Assembly (NCBI RefSeq): GCF_026340975.1
Contig: NZ_JAPEOS010000002.1
Coordinates: 1,382,501-1,446,500 of the forward strand
Direction of reading: 5' to 3'
DNA: 64,000 bases
Source: Streptomyces sp. NBC_01214
GTDB lineage: Bacteria; Actinomycetota; Actinomycetes; Streptomycetales; Streptomycetaceae
The notes beneath the pieces were generated by a model. It searched no databases. It saw only the letters and a list, made by a program, of their open reading frames with translations, and was not told the DNA's origin. Shown here one piece after another: positions 40,543-48,865 of the stretch. The translations under genes were made by a program, and so were the position numbers. The stretch's first letter is position 1, and each line of letters begins with the position of its first letter.

Positions 40543-42933
40543 ATGGACACCGAGGGTGCGTACGAGGGACAGGCGACCCGTGCAGGTCAAGTACCGAGAC
40601 CTGCCGGCCCCCCCATGCACCCTCCGAAGCCCAGCCACGCCCCCGGCCGGGGACCGACCCTCACCGACTGGCTGCGCACCGCCCGCCCGGTCGCCGAGCC
40701 GGGTGTCTGGAGGTACGGCCACACCCCGCGTCCGGCCGTGGAGGCCGCGCAGACCCCCGACCGGGCCCTCGCCACTGGCGCCGTCATTTCCTTCCTGGCC
40801 TGCGTCCTCGTCTGGTCCCTCATGCGCAACGCCTACATCCCGTTCTGGGACGCGCCGCTCAAGCTCTTCACGCCTCACAGCTGGTGGGCGGCGAACGGCG
40901 AGCCGGTCCGGGACACGGGGGGAGTCCAGGCCAAACCGATCTATGAGCTGCTGTTCGTCCTGGTGCTCCTCTACGGTTTCGGCCGGCTCGGCAGCTGGAA
41001 GGCTGCCTGGAGCCGCCTGGTCGTCGCCCGGGGCCCATGGGTGCAGGCCCTGGCGGTCGTACCAATCGCCTACGTGACGTTGCTGCTCGTCCACAACTAC
41101 CAATTGCCGCTGCGGCAGCTGGTGGAGGGCTTCCTCGACTTCGACCGCAGGCCGGGGGGCGACCAGGAGGCCAACCTCAATCTCATGAGCACGGCCAGGA
41201 CCGTGATCGATGTGGTTCTGATCGCGGCATTCGCATGGCTCGGTGGCGGCGCCCGGCTGCTGCGCCGACTGCCCTTGCTTTCCTCGCCCGCCACCTCACG
41301 GTCAACGGAGCCGACGACCGTGGGAGGTGCGGATCGCCCGCAGCGGCTCCCTGCTGAGAATCCGCTTGAAGACCCCGCGATGTGGCCGCAAGTGCGCGAG
41401 GCGGGGTTGGTGGAGGCTGCTGATCGGCTGGAAACGGAAGCCGGGGGCGGGCGGATGAACGATGTGGACTACGCCCGGATCCGGCGGGCGTGGGACTCCG
41501 TGCGCGTCGACCCCTCGCGGATGCGGGCCTTCGCCGACGCCGTGCGCGACAAGGGCGCCGGGGCCTGTGTGCACCCGTCCGGGGCGCGAGACCTGCCCGT
41601 GCGGGCCGCCCGACACGATCTGCTGGTCCGGCAGGTGCTGCTGGGCACCGTGGAGGAGGGTGCCCGCAACCCGTACTCCCGCCGCGGTACCGCCCTCGCC
41701 CTCGACCCCGACGTGCTCGGTACCTCCCTGCTCGCCGTCGGGCCCTCCGGCACCGGCAAGACCCGGCAGCTGGTGCGGCCCGTCGTCGAGTCGTTCTCGC
41801 TCCAGGCCCTCGCCGGCCAGGCCGCCGTCGTGGCCGTCGGCGCGGCCGGCGCCCAACTCGGGCCGGACGCCGCCTTCGACGTCGTGGTCCGGGTCGGCGA
41901 CCCTGCCTCCGTCTACGACCTCGATCTCTACGGCGGCGCAACCGACCCCGACGAGGCGGCCACCCTGCTTGCGGAGTCCTTCGTCGGAGACGTTCCCGGG
42001 ACCGACGTACGCCGGGCCGCGACCGCCCTCGCCCAGCTCCTCGGGCCGTTCCGGGCGGCCTACGACCGCTTCCCGACCGTGCCCGAACTCCGCGAGCTGC
42101 TCGACCAGGTCCCCACCGCCTTCGCTGCGCTGCGCCGCGACCTCGCCGGGCAGCACGCCATGCTGCGCGAGCTCGATGCCCGGGCTCGCCAGCACGGGTC
42201 CCACGCGGACCCCGGTCAGGCCCTCGCGGACCGGGTGGCCCTGCTGGACCGGCCCGCGTTCGCCGGCTTCTTCGACACCACCGGCCAGGGCCGGCCGTTC
42301 TCGCTGCGCGCCCTGGAGCACCCGGTCCGGGTCCGCGTGGACCTGCCCGAACGCGGGCACGCCGACGCCTCGCGCATGCTGGCCCGGCTGCTGCTCGCCC
42401 AGTTCAACGCCGCCGCGGCCGCCCGCACCGACCGCTCCCTCTTCGCCTTCCTCGCCTTCGACGACGCCTCGCAGACCCTGACGCCCGAGACCGTCCGTGG
42501 CGTTCAGCGGCTGCGCTCGGCGAACGCGGGCGTCCTGCTCACCCTGCGCACGCTGGACGACGTACCGGAGGTGCTGCGGACCCCGCTGCTCGGGTCGGTC
42601 GGCTGCCGGATGGCCTTCTCCGGGGTCACCACCTGGGACGGCAAGCGGTTCGCCGAGGCCTGGGGCACCGAGTGGGTGGAGACGCGGGACGTCACCCACC
42701 GCACCGTCTTCGCCGACCAGCCGCTCACCCGCCTGATGCACTCCTTCCGCAAGCTCGTCACCGGCAAGGCGGTCACCACGGACGCGGTGACCGTGCGCCA
42801 GGTGGAGCGGGAGCGGTGGTCCGCTTCGGACCTGGCGCACGCCGTGCCGCCGGGGCACGCGGTGCTGTCGCTCACCTCGGTGCGCGGGGAACGGGCGGCT
42901 CCGCTGCTGGTCCGCCTGTCCGGAACGTCCTGA
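40543..42933 (+). CDS. Large membrane-anchored ATP/GTP-binding protein
   Basis: A 796-residue protein. Four hydrophobic segments occur in the first 250 residues (about 88-107, 135-150, 165-182 and 225-245), followed by a cytosolic NTPase domain with Walker A GPSGTGKTRQL near residue 410 and a Walker B-like LFAFLAFDDASQTL near residue 640. The plan resembles VirD4/TraG or FtsK-type coupling ATPases, but no other secretion gene is present. ATG 40543 follows a G-rich site. It lies between gabT and the pucR gene; any link to GABA metabolism is unproven. Confidence 0.75.
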   Translation: MDTEGAYEGQATRAGQVPRPAGPPMHPPKPSHAPGRGPTLTDWLRTARPVAEPGVWRYGHTPRPAVEAAQTPDRALATGAVISFLACVLVWSLMRNAYIPFWDAPLKLFTPHSWWAANGEPVRDTGGVQAKPIYELLFVLVLLYGFGRLGSWKAAWSRLVVARGPWVQALAVVPIAYVTLLLVHNYQLPLRQLVEGFLDFDRRPGGDQEANLNLMSTARTVIDVVLIAAFAWLGGGARLLRRLPLLSSPATSRSTEPTTVGGADRPQRLPAENPLEDPAMWPQVREAGLVEAADRLETEAGGGRMNDVDYARIRRAWDSVRVDPSRMRAFADAVRDKGAGACVHPSGARDLPVRAARHDLLVRQVLLGTVEEGARNPYSRRGTALALDPDVLGTSLLAVGPSGTGKTRQLVRPVVESFSLQALAGQAAVVAVGAAGAQLGPDAAFDVVVRVGDPASVYDLDLYGGATDPDEAATLLAESFVGDVPGTDVRRAATALAQLLGPFRAAYDRFPTVPELRELLDQVPTAFAALRRDLAGQHAMLRELDARARQHGSHADPGQALADRVALLDRPAFAGFFDTTGQGRPFSLRALEHPVRVRVDLPERGHADASRMLARLLLAQFNAAAAARTDRSLFAFLAFDDASQTLTPETVRGVQRLRSANAGVLLTLRTLDDVPEVLRTPLLGSVGCRMAFSGVTTWDGKRFAEAWGTEWVETRDVTHRTVFADQPLTRLMHSFRKLVTGKAVTTDAVTVRQVERERWSASDLAHAVPPGHAVLSLTSVRGERAAPLLVRLSGTS

Positions 42934-43060
42934 CCCGGACCCCGACCCGTACGAGGTGGCAGAATCGAGGGGAGTCGTTCGTACGACACGGCGAAAACCG
43001 TCGGCGGTCTGCCTCCTGACCCTCCCCCTCGCCCCCTCCCGCTAAGGCCACTGGTAACCG

Positions 43061-44641
43061 ATGCCGCTCACCCTCGCCTCACTCGTCCAGCACTCGGCGC
43101 TCAAGCTCAGCGTGCGGGCCGGGGAGGGGCGCCTCGATACGCCGGTGCGCTGGGCCCACGTCAGCGAGCTCGCCGACCCCGTCCCCTACATGGAGGGCGG
43201 GGAGCTGCTCCTGATCACCGCGATGAAGCTGGACGCGGGGGACCCGGAGGAGATGCGCGCCTACGTGCGCCGCCTCGCCGCGGCCGGGGTCGTCGGCATC
43301 GGCTTCGCGATCGGCGTCAACTACGAGGAGATCCCCGAGGCGCTGGTCGAGGCCGCGCGGACCGAGGACATGCCGCTGCTGGAGGTACCGCGGCGGACCC
43401 CCTTCCTCGCGATCAGCAAGGCGGTCTCCGCGGCCCTCGCGGCGGACCAGTACCGGGCCGTCACCGCCGGATTCGAGGCCCAGCGGGAGCTGACGCGCGC
43501 CGCGCTCTCCGTCGACGGCCCCACCGAGCTGCTGGTGAAGCTGGCCGCGCACGTGCACGGCTGGGCCGCGCTCTACGACACCTCGGGCGCGGTCGTCGCG
43601 GCCGCCCCCGACTGGGCCGCGCGCCGCGCCGCCCGGCTCACCCCCGACGTCGAACGGCTGCGGGAGCGCCCGGCCCCCGCGAGCGCCGTGGTCGGCGGCT
43701 CCGAGGACCGCGTGGAACTCCAGTCCCTGGGCACGGGCCGGCGGGCGCGCGGTGCGCTCGCCGTCGGCACCGCGGCCCCGCTGGGCACGGCCGAGCGGTA
43801 CGCCGTCCACTCCGCGGTCGCGCTGCTCACCCTCACCACCGAGCGCTCGCGCTCGCTGCACGACGCCGAGTCCCGGCTGGGGGCGGCGGTGCTGCGGATG
43901 CTGCTCGCGGGCGAGGCGGACCACGCGCGGTCCGTGGCCGGGGACCTGTACGGGGCCCTGCTGGAAGCACCGTTCCGGCTCATCGTGGCCGAGCCGGCCC
44001 TGGCGGGCACCGCGCAGCCGGAAGGCCTGGCGCTGCTGTCCGACACAGTGGAGTCGGCGGCGGCCCGGACCGGGGAGGCGCTGCTCGTCGTCCCGGAGGC
44101 GGGCCGGCTCGTGGTCCTGGCCACCGACGGCGGCTCGGCCGTACAGGCGTGCGTGGACCACGCGGAGGCACTGGAGGCGCGGCGCGGCCGGGACGCGGCC
44201 GGGCCGGAGCCGGACGAGCTGGTGGTCGGCCTGTCCGCACCGGCCGGACCGGGGGGTGTGGCGGCGGCCCTCAAACAGGCCGACCAGGCCCTGGCCGTGG
44301 CCCGGCGCCGCGGCCGGCCGATGGTGGAGCACGAGGAGATGGCGGCGGGCTCGGTCCTGCCGCTGCTGGCCGACGACGCCGTACGGGCCTTCGCGGACGG
44401 CACCCTGCGGGCCCTGCGGGAGCACGATGCGACCGGGCGCGGCGACCTGGTGGCCTCGCTCCAGGCCTGGCTCTCCCGCCACGGGCAGTGGGACGCGGCC
44501 GCCGCCGACCTCGGCGTCCACCGGCACACCCTGCGCTACCGGATGAAGCGGGTCGAGGAGATCCTCGGCCGCTCCCTGGAGGACCCGGACGTCCGCATGG
44601 AACTGTGGCTCGCCCTCAAGGCGACCTCGACCCCGGCTTAG
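43061..44641 (+). CDS. PucR-family transcriptional regulator
   Basis: A 526-residue regulator with the N-terminal PucR domain (about 1-125, including WAHVSELADPVPYMEGGELL), a central GGDEF-like region (about 300-400) and the C-terminal PucR helix-turn-helix LGVHRHTLRYRMKRVEEILG. PucR proteins activate purine, GABA (GabR of Corynebacterium) and amino-acid catabolic genes. With gabT on one side and a semialdehyde-type dehydrogenase on the other, control of GABA use is the best guess. Ends just before a long inverted repeat. Confidence 0.88.
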   Translation: MPLTLASLVQHSALKLSVRAGEGRLDTPVRWAHVSELADPVPYMEGGELLLITAMKLDAGDPEEMRAYVRRLAAAGVVGIGFAIGVNYEEIPEALVEAARTEDMPLLEVPRRTPFLAISKAVSAALAADQYRAVTAGFEAQRELTRAALSVDGPTELLVKLAAHVHGWAALYDTSGAVVAAAPDWAARRAARLTPDVERLRERPAPASAVVGGSEDRVELQSLGTGRRARGALAVGTAAPLGTAERYAVHSAVALLTLTTERSRSLHDAESRLGAAVLRMLLAGEADHARSVAGDLYGALLEAPFRLIVAEPALAGTAQPEGLALLSDTVESAAARTGEALLVVPEAGRLVVLATDGGSAVQACVDHAEALEARRGRDAAGPEPDELVVGLSAPAGPGGVAAALKQADQALAVARRRGRPMVEHEEMAAGSVLPLLADDAVRAFADGTLRALREHDATGRGDLVASLQAWLSRHGQWDAAAADLGVHRHTLRYRMKRVEEILGRSLEDPDVRMELWLALKATSTPA

Positions 44642-44812
44642 GCCGTCTCTTTCGGATCTTGCCGGGCCCGCGACGCCCGGCACCGCACCTCATCCCCCCG
44701 ACAACCTGCCCTGCTTTGCCCCGGCCCTGCTTCCCCTCGGCCCTACGGGCCTGGGGAGACCCCATGGCACCGGACGCCGCGGGCTCGGCCGGCAAGATCC
44801 AAAAGAGCGGCC
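44641..44812. repeat. 172-bp MITE-like element with long imperfect terminal inverted repeats
   Basis: The left arm (44641-44684) and right arm (44766-44812) are inverted copies with a perfect 12-base core (GGATCTTGCCGG at 44654, its complement at 44789), flanked by CTCTTT and GCCCGCG blocks that also match. No coding capacity is seen. It begins at the pucR stop codon. It fills the first half of the 381-base gap before the dehydrogenase; a second hairpin follows. Confidence 0.65.
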
Positions 44813-44821
44813 CAGGCGGCC

Positions 44822-44867
44822 GGGGGCGTCCTGCCGGTCGAGCCGGGCCCGGCGCAGGACACCCCCC
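44822..44867. repeat. Stem-loop next to the MITE-like element
   Basis: GGGGG-C-GTCCTGC (44822-44834) pairs with GCAGGAC-A-CCCCC (44854-44866) with one mismatch around a 19-base loop. Possibly the terminator of the pucR transcript, displaced by the element. The rest of the gap to 45023 shows no other structure. Confidence 0.45.
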
Positions 44868-45022
44868 GGGGGCAGGAGCGCGCACCCGGCGGGCCGGACA
44901 GTGACAAAGCGGCGAAGCGCGACGACCCGCCGCTCCATCAGGGACAAACGCCGAAACGTCGACGGAGTTCTACGGTGGAGGGGTCAGGACCCACCGCACA
45001 CTTCCGAAGGGCCGGGATTCGC

Positions 45023-46468
45023 ATGACTTCCACCCACGCCTTCTGGCTCGCCGGCCGCCAGGCCACCGGCGAGGACAGCTTCGACGTCCACTCTCCGTGG
45101 GACGGCCGCCTGGTCGCCGCCGTCAGCGTGCCCACCGACGAGCAGGTCGAAGAGGCCGTGGCCGCGGCGTACGCCGTGACGGCGGAGTTCTCCGCGACCC
45201 CCGCCCACGTACGGGCCGCGGCCCTGGACCACGTGTCCAAGCGGCTCACCGAGCGCACCGAGGAGATCGCCCAGCTGATCTCCGCCGAGAACGGCAAGCC
45301 CGTCAAGTGGGCCCGCGGTGAGGTCGGCCGTGCGGTGTCCGTGTTCCGCTTCGCCGCCGAAGAGGCCCGCCGCTTCAACGGCGGAGAGGCCCAGCGCCTC
45401 GACACCGACGCCGGTGGTGTCGGCCGTCTCGCGCTGACCCGCCGCTTCGTCAAGGGCCCGGTCCTCGGCATCGCGCCGTTCAACTTCCCGCTGAACCTGT
45501 GCGCCCACAAGGTGGCCCCGGCCATCGCCGTCGGCGCTCCGATCATCCTCAAGCCCGCCCCGGCCACGCCCCTGTCCGGGCTGATCCTGGGCGAGCTGCT
45601 CGCCGAGACCGACCTCCCGGCCGGCTCCTGGTCGGTCCTGCCGGTCGCCAACGACAAGATGCCGGCCCTGGTGAAGGACGAGCGCCTGCCCGTCATCTCC
45701 TTCACCGGCTCCGACACCGTCGGCTACGCCATCCAGCAGTCGGTGCCCCACAAGCACTGCACCCTGGAGCTCGGCGGCAACGCCGCGGCCGTCGTCCTGG
45801 ACGACTGGTCCTCCGAGGCCGACCTCGACTGGGCCGCGACCCGCATCGCGACCTTCTCGAACTACCAGGCCGGCCAGTCCTGCATCTCCGTGCAGCGCGT
45901 GATCGCCGACGCCTCCGTCTACGACCGCCTCGTCGAGAAGGTCGTCGAGAAGGTCCAGGCCCAGGTCACCGGCGACCCGTCCGACTCCGCCACCGATGTC
46001 GGCCCCCTCGTCTCCGAGGCCGCCGCCCAGCGCGTCGAGTCCTGGGTCGACGAGGCCGTGGCCGGCGGAGCCAAGCTGCTCACCGGCGGCAAGCGCGCGG
46101 GTGCCTCGTACGAGCCCACCGTCCTGGCCCACGTGCCGGACGGCGTCAAGCTCGCCACCGAGGAGGTCTTCGGGCCGGTCCTGACGCTGAAGAAGGTCGA
46201 GAACACCGACGAGGCCTTCGCCGCCGTCAACGACTCGAAGTTCGGTCTGCAGACCGGCGTCTTCACCCGCAACGTCCAGACCGCGTTCCGGGCCCACCGC
46301 GAGCTCGAGGTCGGCGGTGTGATCATCGGCGACGCGCCGTCCTACCGCGCCGACCAGATGCCGTACGGCGGCGTCAAGCAGTCCGGTGTGGGCCGCGAGG
46401 GCGTCCGCTACGCGATGGACGACTACACGTACGAGCGGGTCCTGGTCCTGACCGGCCTCGACATCTGA
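45023..46468 (+). CDS. Aldehyde dehydrogenase (succinate-semialdehyde type)
   Basis: A 481-residue dehydrogenase. Nucleophilic Cys in YQAGQSCISVQR, Glu in LELGGNAAAVV, cofactor motif APFNFPLNLCAHK and EVFGPVLTL. It is more distant from the two aminobutanal-type paralogues in the window (Asn for Lys in LELGGN; FNF for WNY). Next to gabT and pucR it plausibly oxidises succinate semialdehyde to succinate, but glyceraldehyde- or lactaldehyde-type activity is possible. ATG 45023 is preferred over an upstream in-frame ATG at 44975. Ends at a strong terminator. Confidence 0.82.
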   Translation: MTSTHAFWLAGRQATGEDSFDVHSPWDGRLVAAVSVPTDEQVEEAVAAAYAVTAEFSATPAHVRAAALDHVSKRLTERTEEIAQLISAENGKPVKWARGEVGRAVSVFRFAAEEARRFNGGEAQRLDTDAGGVGRLALTRRFVKGPVLGIAPFNFPLNLCAHKVAPAIAVGAPIILKPAPATPLSGLILGELLAETDLPAGSWSVLPVANDKMPALVKDERLPVISFTGSDTVGYAIQQSVPHKHCTLELGGNAAAVVLDDWSSEADLDWAATRIATFSNYQAGQSCISVQRVIADASVYDRLVEKVVEKVQAQVTGDPSDSATDVGPLVSEAAAQRVESWVDEAVAGGAKLLTGGKRAGASYEPTVLAHVPDGVKLATEEVFGPVLTLKKVENTDEAFAAVNDSKFGLQTGVFTRNVQTAFRAHRELEVGGVIIGDAPSYRADQMPYGGVKQSGVGREGVRYAMDDYTYERVLVLTGLDI

Positions 46469-46488
46469 TCTCGTACGGCCCAAAAGCC

Positions 46489-46535
46489 GACGGCCGGAGC
46501 CTACTGTGCGGGGGCTCCGGCCGTCCCCTTTTCTT
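46489..46535 (+). terminator. Intrinsic terminator after the aldehyde dehydrogenase
   Basis: A 13-bp stem GACGGCCGGAGCC (46489-46501) with GGCTCCGGCCGTC (46513-46525) and an 11-base loop is followed by CCCCTTTTCTTTT. It lies 20 bases after the stop codon, and the T-rich tail is unusual for this genome. A strong factor-independent terminator. Confidence 0.88.
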
Positions 46536-46570
46536 TTCCGGTTTTCTTTTCCGGGCTTTTTCTTTTCCGG
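46529..46570. repeat. Three copies of a T-rich 13-mer
   Basis: TTTTCTTTTCCGG occurs at 46529, 46542 (directly adjacent) and 46558. This pyrimidine tract stands out in sequence of very high GC and lies between the terminator stem and a structured repeat. Confidence 0.7.
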
Positions 46571-46696
46571 GCTGGGTCGCCTCCGGGGCGCTACTGCCGG
46601 CTCCAGGACGCCGTGCGTCCTCGGAACCGCTCGTTCCGCACGGTTCCTGCGGGCGCTCGCCGTCCTTCGCCGGCGCGTCCCTTCGGCTCACTCGCC
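46569..46696. repeat. Structured 130-bp repeat family, copy A
   Basis: A diverged copy of the repeat found twice at 54.1-54.4 kb, with the same start (GGGCT) and end (TTCGGCTCRCTCGCC) and about the same length. Its central hairpin is GGAACCG/CGGTTCC (46623-46629 and 46641-46647), where the other copies have GGAATCG/CGATTCC. The remainder of the 373-base gap (46697-46841) holds a CACCGGC/GCCGGTG hairpin at 46787-46807 and nothing else recognised. Confidence 0.75.
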
Positions 46697-46841
46697 CGGG
46701 CGTAGCCGCGCGGCCGGGCCGGATTTCCCCCGCTCGGACGGCCCGGCTTTTCCCGGCGGGCCGGACAGGGTACGACTCACAGGTAGCACCGGCTGGTAGT
46801 GCCGGTGGACCCCCGACTCCGGCGGCGAGGTGAGTCCCCTC

Positions 46842-48776
46842 ATGTCCGCAACACAGCCCAAGGTGACCGAGCGCGAGGCACGGCAGGTCGCTGAGGCGGC
46901 CCGGGAACAGGACTGGCGCAAACCCAGTTTCGCCAAGGAACTGTTCCTCGGACGCTTCCGGCTCGACCTGATCCACCCCCATCCCCTCCCCGCCGACGAG
47001 GACGTCCGGCGGGGCGAGGCCTTCCTGGCCCGGCTGCGGGAGTTCTGCGAGACCCGCATCGACGGGGCCCGCATCGAGCGCGAGGCGAAGATCCCCGACG
47101 AGACCGTGCGCGGTCTCAAGGAGCTCGGCGCCCTCGGCATGAAGATCGACCCCAAGTACGGCGGCCTCGGTCTCACCCAGGTCTACTACAACAAGGCGCT
47201 GGCCCTCGTCGGCTCGGTGAGCCCGGCCATCGGGGCCCTGCTCTCCGCCCACCAGTCGATCGGCGTGCCCCAGCCGCTGAAGATGTTCGGCACGCAGGAG
47301 CAGAAGGACGCCTACCTGCCCCGCTGCGCCACCACCGCCATCAGCGCCTTCCTGCTCACCGAGCCCGACGTGGGGTCCGACCCGGCGCGCCTGGCCACCA
47401 CGGCGGTCCCGGACGGCGACGACACGTACGTGCTCGACGGCGTGAAGCTGTGGACGACCAACGGGGTCGTCGCGGACCTGCTCGTCGTGATGGCCCGCGT
47501 CCCGAAGTCCGAGCACCACCGCGGCGGGATCACCGCCTTCGTCGTCGAGGCCGACTCGCCCGGCATCACCGTCGAGCACCGCAACGCCTTCATGGGCCTG
47601 CGCGGCCTGGAGAACGGCGTGACCCGCTTCCACCGGGTACGGGTCCCCGCGGCCCAGCGCATCGGCGCCGAGGGCGCCGGGCTCAAGATCGCCCTGACCA
47701 CGCTCAACACCGGCCGGCTGTCCCTGCCCGCCATGTGCGTCGGCGCCGGGAAGTGGTGCCTGAAGATCGCCCGCGAGTGGTCCGCCGTCCGCGAGCAGTG
47801 GGGCCGGCCGGTCGCGCGGCACGAGGCGGTCGGCGCGAAGATCTCCTTCATCGCCGCCACCACCTTCGCCCTCGAAGCGGTGGTCGACCTCGCCTCCCAG
47901 ATGGCCGACGAGGACCGCAACGACATCCGCATCGAGGCCGCCCTCGCCAAGCTCTACGGCTCCGAGATGGCCTGCCTGATGGCCGACGAACTGGTCCAGA
48001 TCCGCGGCGGGCGCGGCTTCGAGACCGCCGAGTCCCTGGCCGCCCGCGGCGAACGCGCCGTCCCCGCCGAGCAGATGCTCCGCGACCTGCGCATCAACCG
48101 GATCTTCGAGGGCTCCACCGAGATCATGCACCTGCTGATCGCCCGCGAAGCCGTCGACGCCCACCTCTCGGTGGCGGGCGACCTCATCGACCCCGAGAAG
48201 GCACTCGGCGACAAGGCCAAGGCGGGAGCCCGCGCCGCCGGGTTCTACGCCCGCTGGCTGCCCAAGCTCGCCACCGGCCCCGGCCAGGTCCCCGGCACCT
48301 ACCGCGCCTTCCACCCCGGCGGCCACCCCGACCTCTCCACCCACCTGCGCTACGTGGAGCGCAGCGCCCGCAAACTCGCCCGCTCGACCTTCTACGCCAT
48401 GTCCCGCTGGCAGGGCCGGATGGAGACCAAACAGGGCTTCCTCGGCCGGATCGTCGACATCGGCGCCGAGCTCTTCGCCATGAGCGCGGCCTGCGTCCGC
48501 GCCGAGCACCTGCGCGCCACCGGCGCCCACGGTCGCGAGGCCTACCAGTTGGCCGACGCCTTCTGCGAGCAGTCCCGGCTGCGCGTGGAGGAGCTCTTCG
48601 GCCGGCTCTGGTCCAACACCGACGACCTCGACCGCAAGGTGGTCGCGGGCGTCCTGTCCGGCACCTACGCATGGCTGGAGGAGGGCGTCCTCGACCCCTC
48701 CGGCGAGGGCCCCTGGATCGCGGACGCGACGCCCGGACCCTCGACACAGAAAAACGTGCACCGCCCCATCCGCTGA
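46842..48776 (+). CDS. Acyl-CoA dehydrogenase family protein
   Basis: FAD-dependent acyl-CoA dehydrogenase of 644 residues, longer than the usual 380-390. The N-terminal and middle domains show SAFLLTEPDVGSDPARL and WTTNG, and the C-terminal helical domain has RGGRGFETAESL and RINRIFEGSTEIMHLLIARE. An extra C-terminal region (about residues 430-640) resembles the extended fatty-acid oxidation type (FadE/AidB-like size). Substrate unknown. ATG 46842 has AGGTGA 8 bases upstream. Confidence 0.88.
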   Translation: MSATQPKVTEREARQVAEAAREQDWRKPSFAKELFLGRFRLDLIHPHPLPADEDVRRGEAFLARLREFCETRIDGARIEREAKIPDETVRGLKELGALGMKIDPKYGGLGLTQVYYNKALALVGSVSPAIGALLSAHQSIGVPQPLKMFGTQEQKDAYLPRCATTAISAFLLTEPDVGSDPARLATTAVPDGDDTYVLDGVKLWTTNGVVADLLVVMARVPKSEHHRGGITAFVVEADSPGITVEHRNAFMGLRGLENGVTRFHRVRVPAAQRIGAEGAGLKIALTTLNTGRLSLPAMCVGAGKWCLKIAREWSAVREQWGRPVARHEAVGAKISFIAATTFALEAVVDLASQMADEDRNDIRIEAALAKLYGSEMACLMADELVQIRGGRGFETAESLAARGERAVPAEQMLRDLRINRIFEGSTEIMHLLIAREAVDAHLSVAGDLIDPEKALGDKAKAGARAAGFYARWLPKLATGPGQVPGTYRAFHPGGHPDLSTHLRYVERSARKLARSTFYAMSRWQGRMETKQGFLGRIVDIGAELFAMSAACVRAEHLRATGAHGREAYQLADAFCEQSRLRVEELFGRLWSNTDDLDRKVVAGVLSGTYAWLEEGVLDPSGEGPWIADATPGPSTQKNVHRPIR

Positions 48777-48865
48777 CCTGCGATCATCGCCGGACGTCGG
48801 ACAGACGTACGAGGATGAGTACGAGTACTGGTACCCGTACGAGCACAGCGCGAGGCGGACGAACG

